Shown: positions 23,094 through 34,603, counted from the first letter of the stretch. The stretch is DNA of 64,000 nt from Telmatactis stephensoni (GCA_029948255.1 JALIZF010001694.1:519282-583281), one strand, 5' to 3'. The notes: a model not told the origin generated them from the letters alone. Made by a program: numbers and translations.

Positions 23094-24443
23094 GTATTCT
23101 CTCTGTTGCTCATTTCTGGATTCCAGGAAACCTTGTTCTGGAAGTAAAGCTTTCTCTTGTTTCTAATTAGTGGATCTGATCAGGTCGACCAATCAGCATC
23201 TAGTATATAAAGGCAAATTACAAGAACTGTTGCTTAGTAAAATGATACCATAATATGGTTTTGGCTTTCGGAAAGAGTGACAGAGTAATACGAGGATGAA
23301 AAGATGGTGCCATCTGCTCCTCTTTTCTACCTGGCTGCAGTTTTCACATTTTCAACAATATTCCAGTTACCTTGTATTTAGATTTCTTTTTTGCTTGCTT
23401 GTTTTACTGATAATTCCCCTCTAAACAATAAGAAAACGAACTAGTTTCGATCTACAGTAAGCTGTGCTCCGTGATCAGACAAGGGTGCCGGGCTGCTACG
23501 TGTGTGTGTATCTAAATATCTAAATATGCAATGTAAATGTGTAACACTGTTCGTAATGAAAGCGCCCTTTTATACCTTCCACTCATCTGAAAATCGGCCG
23601 TAATAATCAGGGCTGATGTTAAAATGTTAAAATTGGGCCGTTTCAGTCCATATCAGTGTGAGTCCATAGTCCAGTCCAAAGTCCAGTCCAGATTTTTCAA
23701 CTGGACTCGAAACAGCTATGACCTGATACATTTCTACGAATACAACGATATGTCCTGACAATCCTCAAACCTTGAATTCTGAATCAAGGAATCGCTCTCT
23801 ATTATTTGCTTATTCAACTAAAAGGCTTGAGACACCAACAGTCGACGAAAACACCGTCGACTTCGTCTCGTGGGGCTAGCTTAAATTGGAACCGGTAAAC
23901 ACTGTAAACAGCAACTAACAACAGTAATTCAACAGGTAAACAAGCTCGATCATTTTACTTGAAGGCAGAAAAACAGCTTTTGATTCTCTTTTCTGCTATC
24001 TTTTTCACGTAAAGTTTAGCTATAGGTTGCTATGTCGGTAGTTAGCGAATTAATTATATTCAAATTGCTAGGGATTCAAACAATCTGCCTCATTGTTTGC
24101 CTCGTAATAAATTTCGAAATAAATTGTTAGTCAACCATAATTGACCGCCATGTGCTTCCAACCAGAGAATATATTCATTCAAGTCATAGTGGTTTAAAAC
24201 AACGTTCTGCGGAAGTATGTGAGTATTTGTATTCTCAATGCTTGATTTCATGAGTAATTGAAATCCTTAGGACACGATTCACGAAAAAGTAGACGGGATA
24301 CATGTTTCTGTAAGGTTTGTCAATCACCAAGGCAATCAGTGGTGGCCGATGGCTATATTCCGGCTTCGCGCACGCTAGGAAATTCGAGTAAAAAAATTCT
24401 GATTTTTAAACACATATCCTTTTTTCTGGTTTCGGTATCTTAC

Positions 24444-24622
24444 CACCGTGTGCATAATACGCGTCCAGCCACACTGGGATTTGGTTAATAGGCTACCGGG
24501 AAGCCAGCAAAGTGTACAGACAATAAAACTTCGCCTCTGTCTGGATTTTTGGCAGCCTATTGACCAATTCCCAATCGAGACTATAGTCTGGCGGGATGCG
24601 TAGTTTTGCACACGGTGGCAAC
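24444..24622. mobile_element. Foldback element, ~180 bp
   Basis: CCACCGTGTGCATAATACGC, CCAATCCCAG-type and TAATAGGCTACC segments on the left are mirrored by CAGCCTATTGACCAATTCCC and GCGTAGTTTTGCACACGGTGG on the right. Confidence 0.7.
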
Positions 24623-24954
24623 TGAAACTGCGTTTATAGTTTGTGTGAAAAGGCCTGATCACCGTAGCAAAATGACATGTTTTCAATTTATCCAGCTATA
24701 AAGCGTCGATATATCCCTAGCAATGCTTCTGTGTCTCATTGTGCTCTTGTTCGATGGTTTATTTTTAGAACATTCAGCGAGGAATCCTTTGGCCTAATGT
24801 AACGTGTAACTTAGTCTTTTCTGATGTTGAAATTATGCCGAGTAAAATGCACTGTATTTGTTGAATCTCATTTACAAATTGAAATTCATTCATATTTTAT
24901 TGTCCATGTTTCAGCTCATTCTCGGTATATCCCTATCCTTTGTGTGTGTGTGTA

Positions 24955-25450
24955 TATGTCCATAGACACCCTATATACACCTTTGTATATAGACACATAG
25001 ACGTGTACATTGACACCCTTTACACTGATGCCCATCTACCTAGGGGAACCCTTGATATACACATATACAGCCTTGACACATAGTAGACACTTTTGTATAT
25101 AGACACATAGACATGTGTACATAGACACCTTATACACTGATGCCCATCTGCCTAGGGGAACCCTTGATATACACATATACAGCCTTGACACATAGTAGAC
25201 ACTTTTGTATATAGACACATAGACATGTGTACATAGACACCTTATACACTGATGCCCATCTACCTAGGGGAACCCTTGATATACACATATACAGCCTTGA
25301 CACATAGTAGACACTTTTGTATATAGACACATAGACATGTGTACATAGACACCTTATACACTGATGCCCATCTGCCTAGGGGAACCCTTGATATACACAT
25401 ATACAGTCTTGACACATAGACACTTTTGTGTATATATAGACTCATAGACA
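24955..25450. repeat. 112-bp satellite array, main block
   Basis: The start GATGCCCATCT recurs at 25027, 25139, 25251 and 25363, an exact period of 112 bp. Each unit holds CCTAGGGGAACCC, TATACACATATACAGCC and several ACACATAGACAC words, so it also has a short internal periodicity. The open frames over it are repeat artefacts. Confidence 0.95.
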
Positions 25451-26063
25451 CTTTTACATAGATATGTTATGTTCTAAACATAATATTCTTAAGCAATATG
25501 TCACTGTTAAAGCGAAAGAGTTAAGAAAAACATCTTGAAATCCTTAATTGGCTTTAATATACTTTTCTTTAAATATTTCTTCAAAAGAGTGACGTATAAA
25601 TGTCCAGTTTACAATAAATAGTTCCAATATTAGTAGTTCTAATCCAGCTACTTTACATCAGATCATAGTAATATTCAAACTCTGAAGTTGCCTATTTTGC
25701 ATGAAAACAAATTTAGGTCTGTATAAGGGACAAATGATTTCAGGTTATTTCATGACTTATCTGCACAGCTTGCTGACTGGTCAGTCTGGTTTACATTGCA
25801 AGTCTTCTCCTTGTGTGAAACTACAATGACAAGTGAGTTTTATAAGATTACTGTGAGTAACTGAATTGTTTAAAACCATACAGCCAAAATATACTACTAA
25901 ATTGTTTTCAATTCTAGAATTCAAATATGATTTAAATTTATCTGAGAACTTAATTGGGATGAATATGACTGGAACAATGGCAAAGTCAAGTCTAAAATTT
26001 ACTCAGATGACAGACTGAAGCGAATCATATAACTTAGTTATTCTCTGAAATCTGTGGGCCGAA

Positions 26064-26146
26064 CACAGGGAATCCGGCTTTATTCAGCTATATTTCTGTA
26101 CTTAATAAAATATAGAAATATAGCTGAATAAAGCCGGGTTCCCTGT
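26064..26146. mobile_element. hAT-like miniature palindrome
   Basis: ACAGGGAATCCGGCTTTATT.. and its complement AATAAAGCCGGGTTCCCTGT enclose a short loop. Flanked by GGGCCGAA (26056-26063) and GGGCTGAA (26147-26154), an 8-bp duplication with one change. CAGGG termini and 8-bp duplications are the hAT signature. Confidence 0.7.
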
Positions 26147-26343
26147 GGGCTGAATTGTCTCTTGCAAATTTATCCACAATAAATGTTAAGATTAATATTT
26201 GAGGAAGCCACAGTGAAATGCTCAAACAGTTAACCTACCTTCTCATATACTTTGAGCTTTGAATCTTTTGAAGACCGGACTCTGAGGTCACTATAACAAG
26301 CATGTTATTTTCTTAAAATTTTCCTATCAAACAGTAATCTTCT

Positions 26344-26429
26344 AACACCCTTTACACTGATGCCCATCTGCCTTTGGAACTGTTCATATACATATATACA
26401 CCCTTGACACATAAACACTTTTGTATATA
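26344..26429. repeat. Satellite unit fragment, left of an insertion
   Basis: Diverged 112-bp unit beginning TGATGCCCATCTGCC and breaking off at TATATA where a MITE has inserted; the unit resumes at 26682. Confidence 0.85.
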
Positions 26430-26681
26430 GCTAATTCAATTAACGTTGTCGCTGAAAAAAGCCTAAAGCCTAAAGCTTTGAGAGCGGAATCATGAAACAT
26501 TTTTATCACCGTGACACCATTACAATAAAAAACTCACTTTATGCTTGCAAATTCTACACCTTGGACACATATTCCTTAATTTCTCAGATAGCCTACAGAG
26601 AAGTTTCAGTTAGTACACAAAAGATATTTGAAAGGCTTTAGCCTTTAGGCTTTTTCCAGCGACAACGTTAATTGAAATAGC
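26430..26681. mobile_element. 252-bp MITE inserted in the satellite
   Basis: Termini GCTAATTCAATTAACGTTG and CAACGTTAATTGAAATAGC, continuing inward as TCGCTGAAAAAAGCC and GGCTTTTTCCAGCGA. TATATA at 26424-26429 and 26682-26687 is a perfect target duplication made from satellite sequence. Confidence 0.85.
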
Positions 26682-27122
26682 TATATAGACACATAGACAC
26701 TTGTACATAGACACCCTATATACACTGATGCCCATCTACATAGGGGAACCCTTAATTGATATACACAATAAATTGTACAGTCTTATACAGTCAAATTTGA
26801 AATTTGTAGTACTGCTTTTAGCATGCTTTCAAATTTAGAATACGCAAGTATTAATTAGTTTTTATAGTTATATACTTTAACTATGTATATATATATATTT
26901 TTTTTTTCCTCTTAGTAGAGCATTTTAGTAATTAGTAGTATTTAGAATTTTGTCTTTGAAACTGTAATTCACCGTTTATGGTGTGATAATTTTTTCAATA
27001 AACCATTATTATTAAATATTATTATTTGACACATAGACACTTTTGTACTGTATATAGACACATAGACACTTGTACTTAGACACCCTATATACACTGATGC
27101 CCATCTGCCTAGGGGAACCCTT
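26682..27122. repeat. Satellite fragments interrupted by a ~260-bp insertion
   Basis: Satellite sequence runs 26682-26765 and again 27028-27122. Between them, 26766-27027 is foreign, AT-rich DNA ending TTCAATAAACCATTATTATT.., which looks like a retroelement 3' end with an ATT tail. Confidence 0.7.
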
Positions 27123-27126
27123 GATA

Positions 27127-27395
27127 TGCACATTTATCCCAGCCAATCAGAAAGCAGGAAAGTATTCCACTGATCCTTCCCATAATACATTGTGCCAATT
27201 TGCTGTATTTTTTTCTGGCATGAGATAAAATAGTTATACAATAGTTTCTCATGGCATACTGTGGATATCCCACTCGTCACTTGTATTTTCTTTGTATACA
27301 CACTCGCCTAAAGGCTCATGCATATACTAGAAAATACAAGTGACTCTTGGGATATTCCATGGTATGCCACTCGAAACCCTTGTATAACTACTTAC
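27127..27395. mobile_element. Foldback inserted in the satellite
   Basis: Arms TTATACAATAGTTTCTCATG, GGCATACTGTGGATATCCCA and CACTTGTATTTTC are mirrored by GAAAATACAAGTG, GGGATATTCCATGGTATGCC and CCCTTGTATAACTA. Satellite resumes at about 27400. Confidence 0.75.
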
Positions 27396-27399
27396 TATA

Positions 27400-27722
27400 T
27401 ACAGCCTTGACACATAGACACTTTTGTGTATAGACACATAGACACTTGTACATAGACACCCTATATACACTGATGCCCATCTGCCTAGGGGAACCCTTGA
27501 TATACACATATACAGCCTTGACACATAGACACTTTTGTATATAGACACATAGACACTTGTACATAGACACCTTACACTGATGCCCATCTGCCTAGGGGAA
27601 CCCTTGATATACACATATACCGAGCCTTGACACATAGACACTTTTGTATATAGACACATAGACACTTGTACATATAGACAACCTATACACTGATGCCCAT
27701 CTACCTAGGGGAACACTTGATA
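27400..27722. repeat. 112-bp satellite, third block
   Basis: About three further units, with GATGCCCATCT at roughly 27473, 27578 and 27691. These spacings differ from 112 because of small deletions. Confidence 0.9.
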
Positions 27723-28004
27723 TACACTTGGAAATCACTACCGTAACGTAGGATCTTTATATCGGATAAAGATTTTTGTTCATTTGCATAAACTTTAACT
27801 GACTTGGATTTTCTAAGCCAAAAATAGTCAAACTTGGAAAATTCTGGTCAAATATGATAATTGACAACCAGACGTTTGATAAGTAATATAAAGAACTCAA
27901 GAGCGTGGTATATCGGGTCTAAAGAAACACTAAACACTGTAGTCTAGTGTAAAGCACCTACATCTTTCTCGCCGTTTCACTGAAAACTGACGGAGTTGGC
28001 AACA

Positions 28005-28405
28005 AAAACTATTCGGCTAAAGAATAGCTGTTGTACAAAGCTTAAGTTAGTACTTTCAGAAAGTTAGGTTGTTTGTATGTGGTTTTCATTAATAAAAGAG
28101 TAGATAATATAAAAGTGTTAATTTAAAGTGAAAATTTGAATTGAAAGTAAGTTTTAGGCCATATAATTCTTTACATTCAACTTCAGAAAGCTGCTAAATT
28201 GATTTGAATAAAAATACAGGACAACCACTTTGTACAACTCAAAAGACTGTTTTAAACAGACATTGTGTCTTAGTAGATTAGTTCCTAACTGATGAAAATA
28301 GAATTTGAGTCTAATCCAAAACCAAAATTTGAATTAAAACTTGTACAAGGGGCTAATTTTTTGGCACTTTTAGCCATTATAATTATTACTCGATATTGAA
28401 AAAAA
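28005..28405 (+). repeat. Dispersed AT-rich repeat family G, copy 1
   Basis: About 400 bp homologous to 47590-47998 in the same orientation. Shared blocks: CTGTTGTACAAAG, AAAGTGAAAATTTGAAT, CATATAATTCTTTACATTCA, CAAAAGACTGTTTTAAACA and ACAAGGGGCTA. No coding potential. A short hairpin (GACAACGTTTCCGAAG / AAAAACGTTGTC) lies just downstream at 28447-28480. Confidence 0.8.
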
Positions 28406-28584
28406 ACCCTCCTTAATTATTAATTTTTTTTAAAGTTTATTTTTCTATGACAACGTTTCCGAAGTTGCAAAAACGTTGTCATATAAAAACACTTATATCA
28501 GACTCGTGTTATATATCATGATTTTTCGAATGGTTTTCAGACTTTTCATCAGCATAAACCTATAAACCTATATAAACCACAACT

Positions 28585-28974
28585 GTGACTGAGAACGATC
28601 AAGTTACAATACTATGGGATATGGGGATACATACTGACAGAGAAATAACAGCCAATCGTCCAGACATTGTTGTGAAAGACAAAGAAAATAAAACATGTTT
28701 GCTAATAGACATGTCTGTTCCCACAGAGAAAAACATTTCAATAAAAACCACCGAAAAACTCTCAAAATATAAAGATCTTGAAATCGAAATCGAAAGAATG
28801 TGGGGCTTGAAAACAAGTACAATACCTGTGATAATTGGTGCTTTAGGACTTATTAAAAAAGGAATAGATAAATATATAAACCAAATTCCTGGAAATATAA
28901 AAATAGTAGAGCTACAGAAGATTGTACTTCTTGGTACAGCACATATACTAAGGAGAACACTATCCATCAAGTAA
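28585..28974 (+). pseudogene. Restriction-like endonuclease end of an R2/Dong-type LINE
   Basis: 130 codons matching the C-terminus of the LINE protein at 32955-34568: NDQVTILWDMGIHTD, then ANRPDIVVKD and CLLIDMSVP (the PD...D nuclease core), then PVIIGALGLIKKGIDKY and the closing LQKIVLLGTAHILRRTL. This domain cleaves target DNA in LINEs of the R2/R4/NeSL group. The reverse transcriptase is missing, so this is a dead 5'-truncated insertion. The 3' UTR (28975-29066) ends in an (AAT)n run at 29067-29089. Confidence 0.85.
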
Positions 28975-29091
28975 TACCAATCACAACTATGTATGGACTC
29001 CTTATGTTCAAGGGATGAACACGGACCTATATTTTGTAAAACTATGAAAAGGAAAAGAATACAGATAATAATAATAATAATAATAATAACT

Positions 29092-29395
29092 ACATTATTC
29101 AAGTTAATGTAGTGTTTGATTTTCTATCGGGGTATCATAAAGAACTGAAAGACAAGTTAAAGAATGTAGGACTCTCTGATAGTATGAACGTGATTAGAAA
29201 ATGTCAAAAATGGGTAATCGCACAAAACTGCGAAATAGTGAAAGCCCTTCATAGTCATAAATGAAGCATCAGTCTATTTGAAATATATAATAGGAAATTG
29301 CCCAGATTATCGTAATCCGCAGTTTCACTACGAACAACACTTGTAAACAAAGTGAAAGTTTGAAATAAACACAATAATAATAATAATAATAATAA
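29092..29395 (+). mobile_element. Second short LINE-like 3' fragment ending in (AAT)n
   Basis: After the (AAT)n of the previous fragment, a plus-strand frame stays open from about 29094 to the stop at 29266. It contains GYHKELKDKLKNVGL and IRKCQKWVIAQNCEIVKAL, which resemble the closing helices of RLE-type LINE proteins in spacing but are too short for certainty. A UTR-like stretch follows to another (AAT)n at 29369-29395. Confidence 0.4.
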
Positions 29396-29618
29396 TTGTT
29401 ATTTCATATAGCGCTAATTCCCAAGGTTCAACAGCGCTTTACAGGTGTGTCAAAAAAGATGTAAAATCATCAATAAAATTGAATGAAACAATATAAAATA
29501 TTTCAAATATAGTTTAATTTTGAAGTTGAGTATTATTAAACAAACAATAAAATACAATACAATAGTTGATTTAATATAATTATAATAAAGCCATTTCTCC
29601 ATTTTTCGAAAGGTCCCA

Positions 29619-29768
29619 TTGACCGAATCGAAATGTGGCGGTAAATTTGAATGTCTTTTGTTCTGGACTGCCTAGCCTCGTATTCGCGTGGAAACACAAA
29701 AGCGTTTTCACATGAATGAGAGGCTAGTCAGTCCAGAACAATAGCTATTCAAATTTGCCGCTATATTA
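29619..29768. mobile_element. Foldback MITE family B, copy 2
   Basis: ACCGAATCGAAATGTGGCGG, then nested arms TGCCTAGCCTCGTATTCGCG / ATGAGAGGCTAGTCAGTCC, ending GCTATTCAAATTTGCCGC. The longer arms match 11158-11308, with inner loop sequence inverted relative to it. Confidence 0.7.
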
Positions 29769-29769
29769 A

Positions 29770-31290
29770 GCAATTATTGGATGAGGTCGAGTAGGATATG
29801 GGGAATTATTAAGGCCGAGGTTTGTGTTATCACAATAACATAAACCGAGGCCTTAATAATTCCCCATATCCTACGAGAAACGAATTCAATAATTGTTTTA
29901 TTATTTTTTGAAAATAATTCTTTCTCAGTTGTGCTTTGTTGACAAGAATACATGTTGTTGTTGTTTTCTCGCTTTAGGGATGAACCGCATAAATTAGCGT
30001 CACGTCATACCGCAAGCTAATTTTCCATATTCGAGAAAATTACGTCATAACTTCGAATAATGGTTTTCAACATTTTCATAACTCCAAATTTGGGCAGCTA
30101 GCCGGCGACTATGGTAATTTATCCGGTGGCTCTTGGCCAATCAAAACTTGAATTATTTTCAAAATATAACATTTCGATTTGGTGTATAACTTTAAGGGCC
30201 TGTTAACTTATCCGATACCGTTTTGACGTCATCTGTGCATCGATTAGAGTACACGCATGAACAAATGAAATCTGTTTGTTTTATATAATATTTACATTCC
30301 AGCCAATCAGAGCGCGCGTAAGATTCAATGCGCCAGCTGGATGTACTGACACTAGTGAAAAACGTCTGCGCATGCGTGCATATTACGAGCATGCGCAGAC
30401 GTTTTTCACTAGTGTCGGATGTACTGTAATCACAATTATTATATTTTGAAAATAATTCAAGAGTTTTGATTGGCTAAGAGCCACCGGATAAATTACCATA
30501 GTCGCCGGCTAGCTGCCCAAATTTGGAGTTATGAAAATGTTGAAAACCATTATTCGAAGTTATGACGTAATTTTCTCGAATATGGAAAATTAGCTTGCGG
30601 TATGACGTCACGCTAATTTATGCGATTCATGCCAAAAGCGGGAAAACAACAACAACATGTATTCTTGTCAGCAAAGCACAACTGAGAAAGAATTATTTTC
30701 AAAAAATAATAAAACAATTATTGAATTCGTTTCTCGTAGGATATGGGGAATTATTAAGGCCTCGGTTTGTGTTATCTGCCTCAGCCTTCGGCTTCGGCAG
30801 ATAACACAAACCTCGGCCTTAATAATTCCCCATATCCTACTCGACCTCATCCAATAATTGCTTATTATTATATTTTGAAAATAATTCAAGAGTTTTGATT
30901 GGCTAAGAGCCACCGGATAAATTACCATAGTCGCCGGCTAGCTGCCCAAATTTGGAGTTATGAAAATGTTGAAAACCATTATTCGAAGTTATGACGTAAT
31001 TTTCTCGAATATGGAAAATTAGCTTGCGGTATGACGTCACGCTAATTTATGCGATTCATGCCAAAAGCGGGAAAACAACAACAACATGTATTCTTGTCAA
31101 CAAAGCACAACTGAGAAAGAATTATTTTCAAAAATAATAAAACAATTATTGAATTCGTTTCTCGTAGGATATGGGGAATTATTAAGGCCTCGGTTTGTGT
31201 TATCTGCCTCAGCCTTCGGCTTCGGCAGATAACACAAACCTCGGCCTTAATAATTCCCCATATCCTACTCGACCTCATCCAATAATTGCT
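29770..31290. repeat. Compound inverted repeat: one inverted and two direct ~430-bp units
   Basis: A ~400-bp unit at about 29770-30172 reappears inverted at 30436-30862 and again in tandem at 30868-31286. Each unit carries its own near-perfect palindrome: GTAGGATATGGGGAATTATT, AAGGCC(T/G)(C/A)GGTTTGTGTTAT and the complement. The last two units also have a TCAGCCTTCGGCTTCGGCAG loop. The apparent ORFs here are shadows of the repeat. Confidence 0.85.
30348..30416. mobile_element. 69-bp palindrome of the GACACTAG family
   Basis: GACACTAGTGAAAAACGTCT..GCGCATGC and its exact complement flank a ~13-bp loop. GGATGTACT is duplicated at 30339-30347 and 30417-30425 (9-bp target duplication). A longer relative is at 55593-55988. 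Confidence 0.9.
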
Positions 31291-31599
31291 TAATATTTCT
31301 CGACCAATCAGAGCGTGGTTAATATACCAAATATTATATAATTCCCACTTCCACATTCTTAGTTTTAAACAGGGCTTTTAAAGATTTGCAGCCCGACAAT
31401 GTCTTTCAAGAATCTTAGATTGAACCTATTTCATGTTAAATAAAATAATAAATAAATAACTGTTTATTTATTTATTTTGTTCTTTTATATTGCTCATCAG
31501 GGTTTATGCTTGCATTGTAAATAATAGAATTTGCAGAATGGCCAACAGAACATTGGTAAGTCCGTACAATAAGTGTGTTGTTATTGAGCTTTTTCAGTA

Positions 31600-32325
31600 G
31601 AGTTATTCCGTGTTAGACGCTTTTGATACCGTTGAGGTGCAAATGTGCAAATGTTATCCTTGGGCATGCAAATTACGAATACTGGCATGTCCTGTGAAAT
31701 CTTTTGTTGAAAAGAATCATTCAAGCAAAGATTAACTTTAATTTGAAACCGATGGAATTTTGCTCCTATTTCAAGAATGGATAGAGTTGCGAATAACGGA
31801 AACATTTCGAAATGAGAATGAGAAAGCGACAGAGACGAGAAATTTGGTAACACATAAGAAAGTGACAGTGTACTACAGTGTACCACTAAAGAACAGTTAA
31901 TCACGTGTCGTGAGGTTTTCAGTTTTTTCATTTATTTCATTTATTACAATTTACCTAACGTTTTCTTACTTTGTCCAGAATAACACTCTTTCGCAGGCTT
32001 TCCTTTCAAGAAATTACAACGCTTTTTCATCTTTTGTTTATCATTTCACTCATCTTTATAAAAAGCTAGAAAGCTTACGATTCCCTCGATTACCTTTTTT
32101 TACCTTCAGTATCAGCGTTTTTATCAAGTTGTTTCTTAATCCTACATATTTCATGGCCATTGAAGCATTGTAAGAGATCCAAAATAAATCATAAAAACGT
32201 AAATTTTTAAGCCGCTCAAGCATCTCCATTGCCCACTGATTTTTTTATGAATAATGAATTGGAATTTACAAGTTTAGGAAAAAAGTGGACAACGGAGATG
32301 CATGACGACCAAAACAACGTTAATC
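31600..32325. repeat. Left arm of a ~4.3-kb inverted-repeat structure
   Basis: About 725 bp that is repeated, inverted and slightly diverged, at 35113-35861, from AGAGTTATTCCGTGTTAGAC to GACCAAAACAACGTTAA. A third, more diverged inverted piece lies at 32335-32530, next to the left arm. Confidence 0.9.
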
Positions 32326-32851
32326 CGAAGTAAGCGGCCTAAAAATTTACGTTTCTATAATTTATGTTGGATATCTTACAATGCTTCAATAACCATGAAA
32401 TGCATGTGCAGGATTAAGAAACAACTTAGTCAAAACGCTGCTATTGAAGTTAGAAAAAAATTAATCGAGGGAATCTTAAGTTTTCTAGCTTTTTATAAAG
32501 AAAAGTGAAATGATAAACAAAAGATAAGAAGGCGCATCTCTATCAACTTGACCTAAATTCACATTTCTCAAAATCGTGCGACGTAATTTTGTTCTACTTT
32601 TCTAAACGAACAGTTATTGAATGTGTCGACAGTATGAGCCCAAAAAGAAAAAAAGTTTTTTCCGAGTCGTAAAAGTAAGGTTTTCGGCCAAGTAAACTGA
32701 ATGCTTGGAATTGTTTACTTTTTTGATGCGTAAAAGTTCAAGCGCGTTTAATTCGAAAACGCTTCCATAGAAATATATATATATCAATTTGTTTTATAGC
32801 TATACACGACCATATCAGCAAAGCTGTAGATTTTAATCGTGTCTAAATAAA

Positions 32852-32888
<37 letters not shown>

Positions 32889-32889
32889 T
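32852..32889. repeat. (ATT)n at the 3' end of the R2/Dong-like LINE
   Basis: On the LINE strand this is an (AAT)n tail. A matching (ATT)n run lies at the other end of the element (34604-34630). Confidence 0.95.
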
Positions 32890-32954
32890 CGTGTTATCTC
32901 GGTTTGGTGGAATACCGGTGATATGTCTCTGAGAGCAAGCTGCACCCAGCAGCC

Positions 32955-34568
32955 TTAGGTCTCAAAAACCTTCCTTATCAACCTTGCAGTACCAAGCAAA
33001 CATGCTTTCTGCAACAACTCTATGCCACTACAGACGTTCAATTCTTTCAGCCATTTCTTCAAATCCCTTGAAACAACTCCCAAGGCTCCAACCACAATTG
33101 GTATCACCCTTACTTCTCTCAATTTCCAAAGCTTCTTTAGTTCCCTACGTAACTCATCATACTTTTGAATTTTCTCAATTTCTTTTTGGCCAACCCTACT
33201 ATCGCCTGGACAAGCAATGTCCACAATGAAACACTTTCTCAGCTCCTTGTCTAGCAAGATTATGTCAGGTCTCCGGCTCTCAATGACATGATCAGTCTGT
33301 ATGTTTACATCCCAGAGAACCTTTACGTGTTCATTTTCTAGCACCCTTTCTGGCTTATGGTTGTACCACTTGACATCTTCAACCAGATTGTACTGTTTAC
33401 AGATATTTAGATGTATGATCCTTGCAACATTATCATGTCGTCGTTTGTATTCTGTCTGAGCCAGCTTCTGACACTCAGCAACAAGATGAGTAATTGACTC
33501 TTCTCTGTGACCACACATCCTACACTCCTCAGGGACATTCATTCTGTCGATGTGTTTCTTTATCCAGTTGGTTCTCAAAGCCTGGTCTTGGGCTGCAAAA
33601 ATCATACCTTCTGTTTCTTTCTTCAGATAACCCTTTCTGACCCATCCAAATGACATTTCGTCCCTCACATCCTCTGTATCTCTCATGAATTTTCCATGGA
33701 GGGCTTTTTCCTTCCACTCCCGCAGTCGCATTAACTTTCTACTTTCTTTATTTTCCTCAACCCCACCTTCTCCTGTAACTTTCAGTATTTTCTCGGTGTT
33801 AACAACAGATAACAGATCCTCCTTCGAACTTGACACATATCTACACAAGCTTATGATTTCAAGCTCAACACAATCTTGCACACTCAGAAGTCCTCTACCT
33901 CCATCTTTTCTTGGGACGTAAAGCCTATTCACGTCACTTTGGGGATGCAGCATTCTATTCATTGTCATCAACTTCCTCGTTTTCCTGTCCATGTTCTGGA
34001 GCTCCTCCTTAGTCCAGTTGACAATCCCTGCTGTATAGCGCACCAATGATACTGCTCTAGAATTGATGCCTTCTATGGTATTACCTGCGTTCAACTTAGA
34101 TGATACAATTTTCCTGACTCTCCTGAAATACTCTTTCCTAATACTTGTTTTCATTTCCTGGTGCCTTATATCACTCGCCTCAACTACCCCAAGGTACTTG
34201 TATCCTTTCTCAGAATCTAATTCTTTAATGACAATTCCTTCGCTCAACTTTAATCCCTCAGATGACACCACTTTCCCACGTTTAAGTGTTAAGAATGCGC
34301 ACTTCGAGACACCAAACTCCATGCAGATATCTTTGCTAAAAATTTGAGTTGTTTCAACAAGCCTTTCAGTCTCCTTTTCATTGCTGCCAAACAACTTTAG
34401 ATCATCCATAAACAATAGATGGTTTATTTTACCGTTCCTGTTTCCGAAATCATATCCCGCTTTTACCTCCCTCAAAATATATGTCAAAGGAATCATTGCT
34501 ATTATAAACAGCAATGGTGACAAACTGTCACCTTGAAAAATTCCCCTTTTGATTTGAACTTGTCCCAA
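32955..34568 (-). CDS. 5'-truncated R2/Dong-type LINE: RT plus restriction-like endonuclease
   Basis: 537 codons, and coding sequence extends upstream in frame to 34603, where the (ATT)n run starts. The remaining reverse transcriptase begins at the GIFQGDSLSPLLF motif; the catalytic box is FMDDLKLF (residues 53-60), a variant of YADD. Later come a CCHC zinc knuckle (CRMCGHREESITHLVAEC) near residues 365-382 and the PD-(D/E) restriction-like nuclease (SRRPDIILLD, KCFIVDIACP) near 440. The end is VVGALGVVSRDLKKWL and LLQKACLLGTARLIRK. This order (RT, CCHC, RLE) defines the R2/R4/NeSL group, which cuts specific targets. The frame is intact, but the N-terminal domains and RT motifs 0-3 are missing. 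Confidence 0.92.
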   Translation of the reverse strand: MGQVQIKRGIFQGDSLSPLLFIIAMIPLTYILREVKAGYDFGNRNGKINHLLFMDDLKLFGSNEKETERLVETTQIFSKDICMEFGVSKCAFLTLKRGKVVSSEGLKLSEGIVIKELDSEKGYKYLGVVEASDIRHQEMKTSIRKEYFRRVRKIVSSKLNAGNTIEGINSRAVSLVRYTAGIVNWTKEELQNMDRKTRKLMTMNRMLHPQSDVNRLYVPRKDGGRGLLSVQDCVELEIISLCRYVSSSKEDLLSVVNTEKILKVTGEGGVEENKESRKLMRLREWKEKALHGKFMRDTEDVRDEMSFGWVRKGYLKKETEGMIFAAQDQALRTNWIKKHIDRMNVPEECRMCGHREESITHLVAECQKLAQTEYKRRHDNVARIIHLNICKQYNLVEDVKWYNHKPERVLENEHVKVLWDVNIQTDHVIESRRPDIILLDKELRKCFIVDIACPGDSRVGQKEIEKIQKYDELRRELKKLWKLREVRVIPIVVGALGVVSRDLKKWLKELNVCSGIELLQKACLLGTARLIRKVFET

Positions 34569-34603
34569 GCTACTCTCTCCTGATGTGAGATTAGTTTTCC
34601 ACT

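Noticed and set aside
25036..27665. Open frames with repeated CVYIQKC/YIKGSPRQMG peptides
   Set aside because: They are the 112-bp satellite read through; the same peptide recurs with every unit and is broken at each indel.
24955..27722. CRISPR-like array
   Set aside because: Units are contiguous 112-bp satellite without unique spacers; eukaryotic context.
28599..29102. 167-codon minus-strand frame
   Set aside because: Antisense shadow of the RLE LINE fragment.
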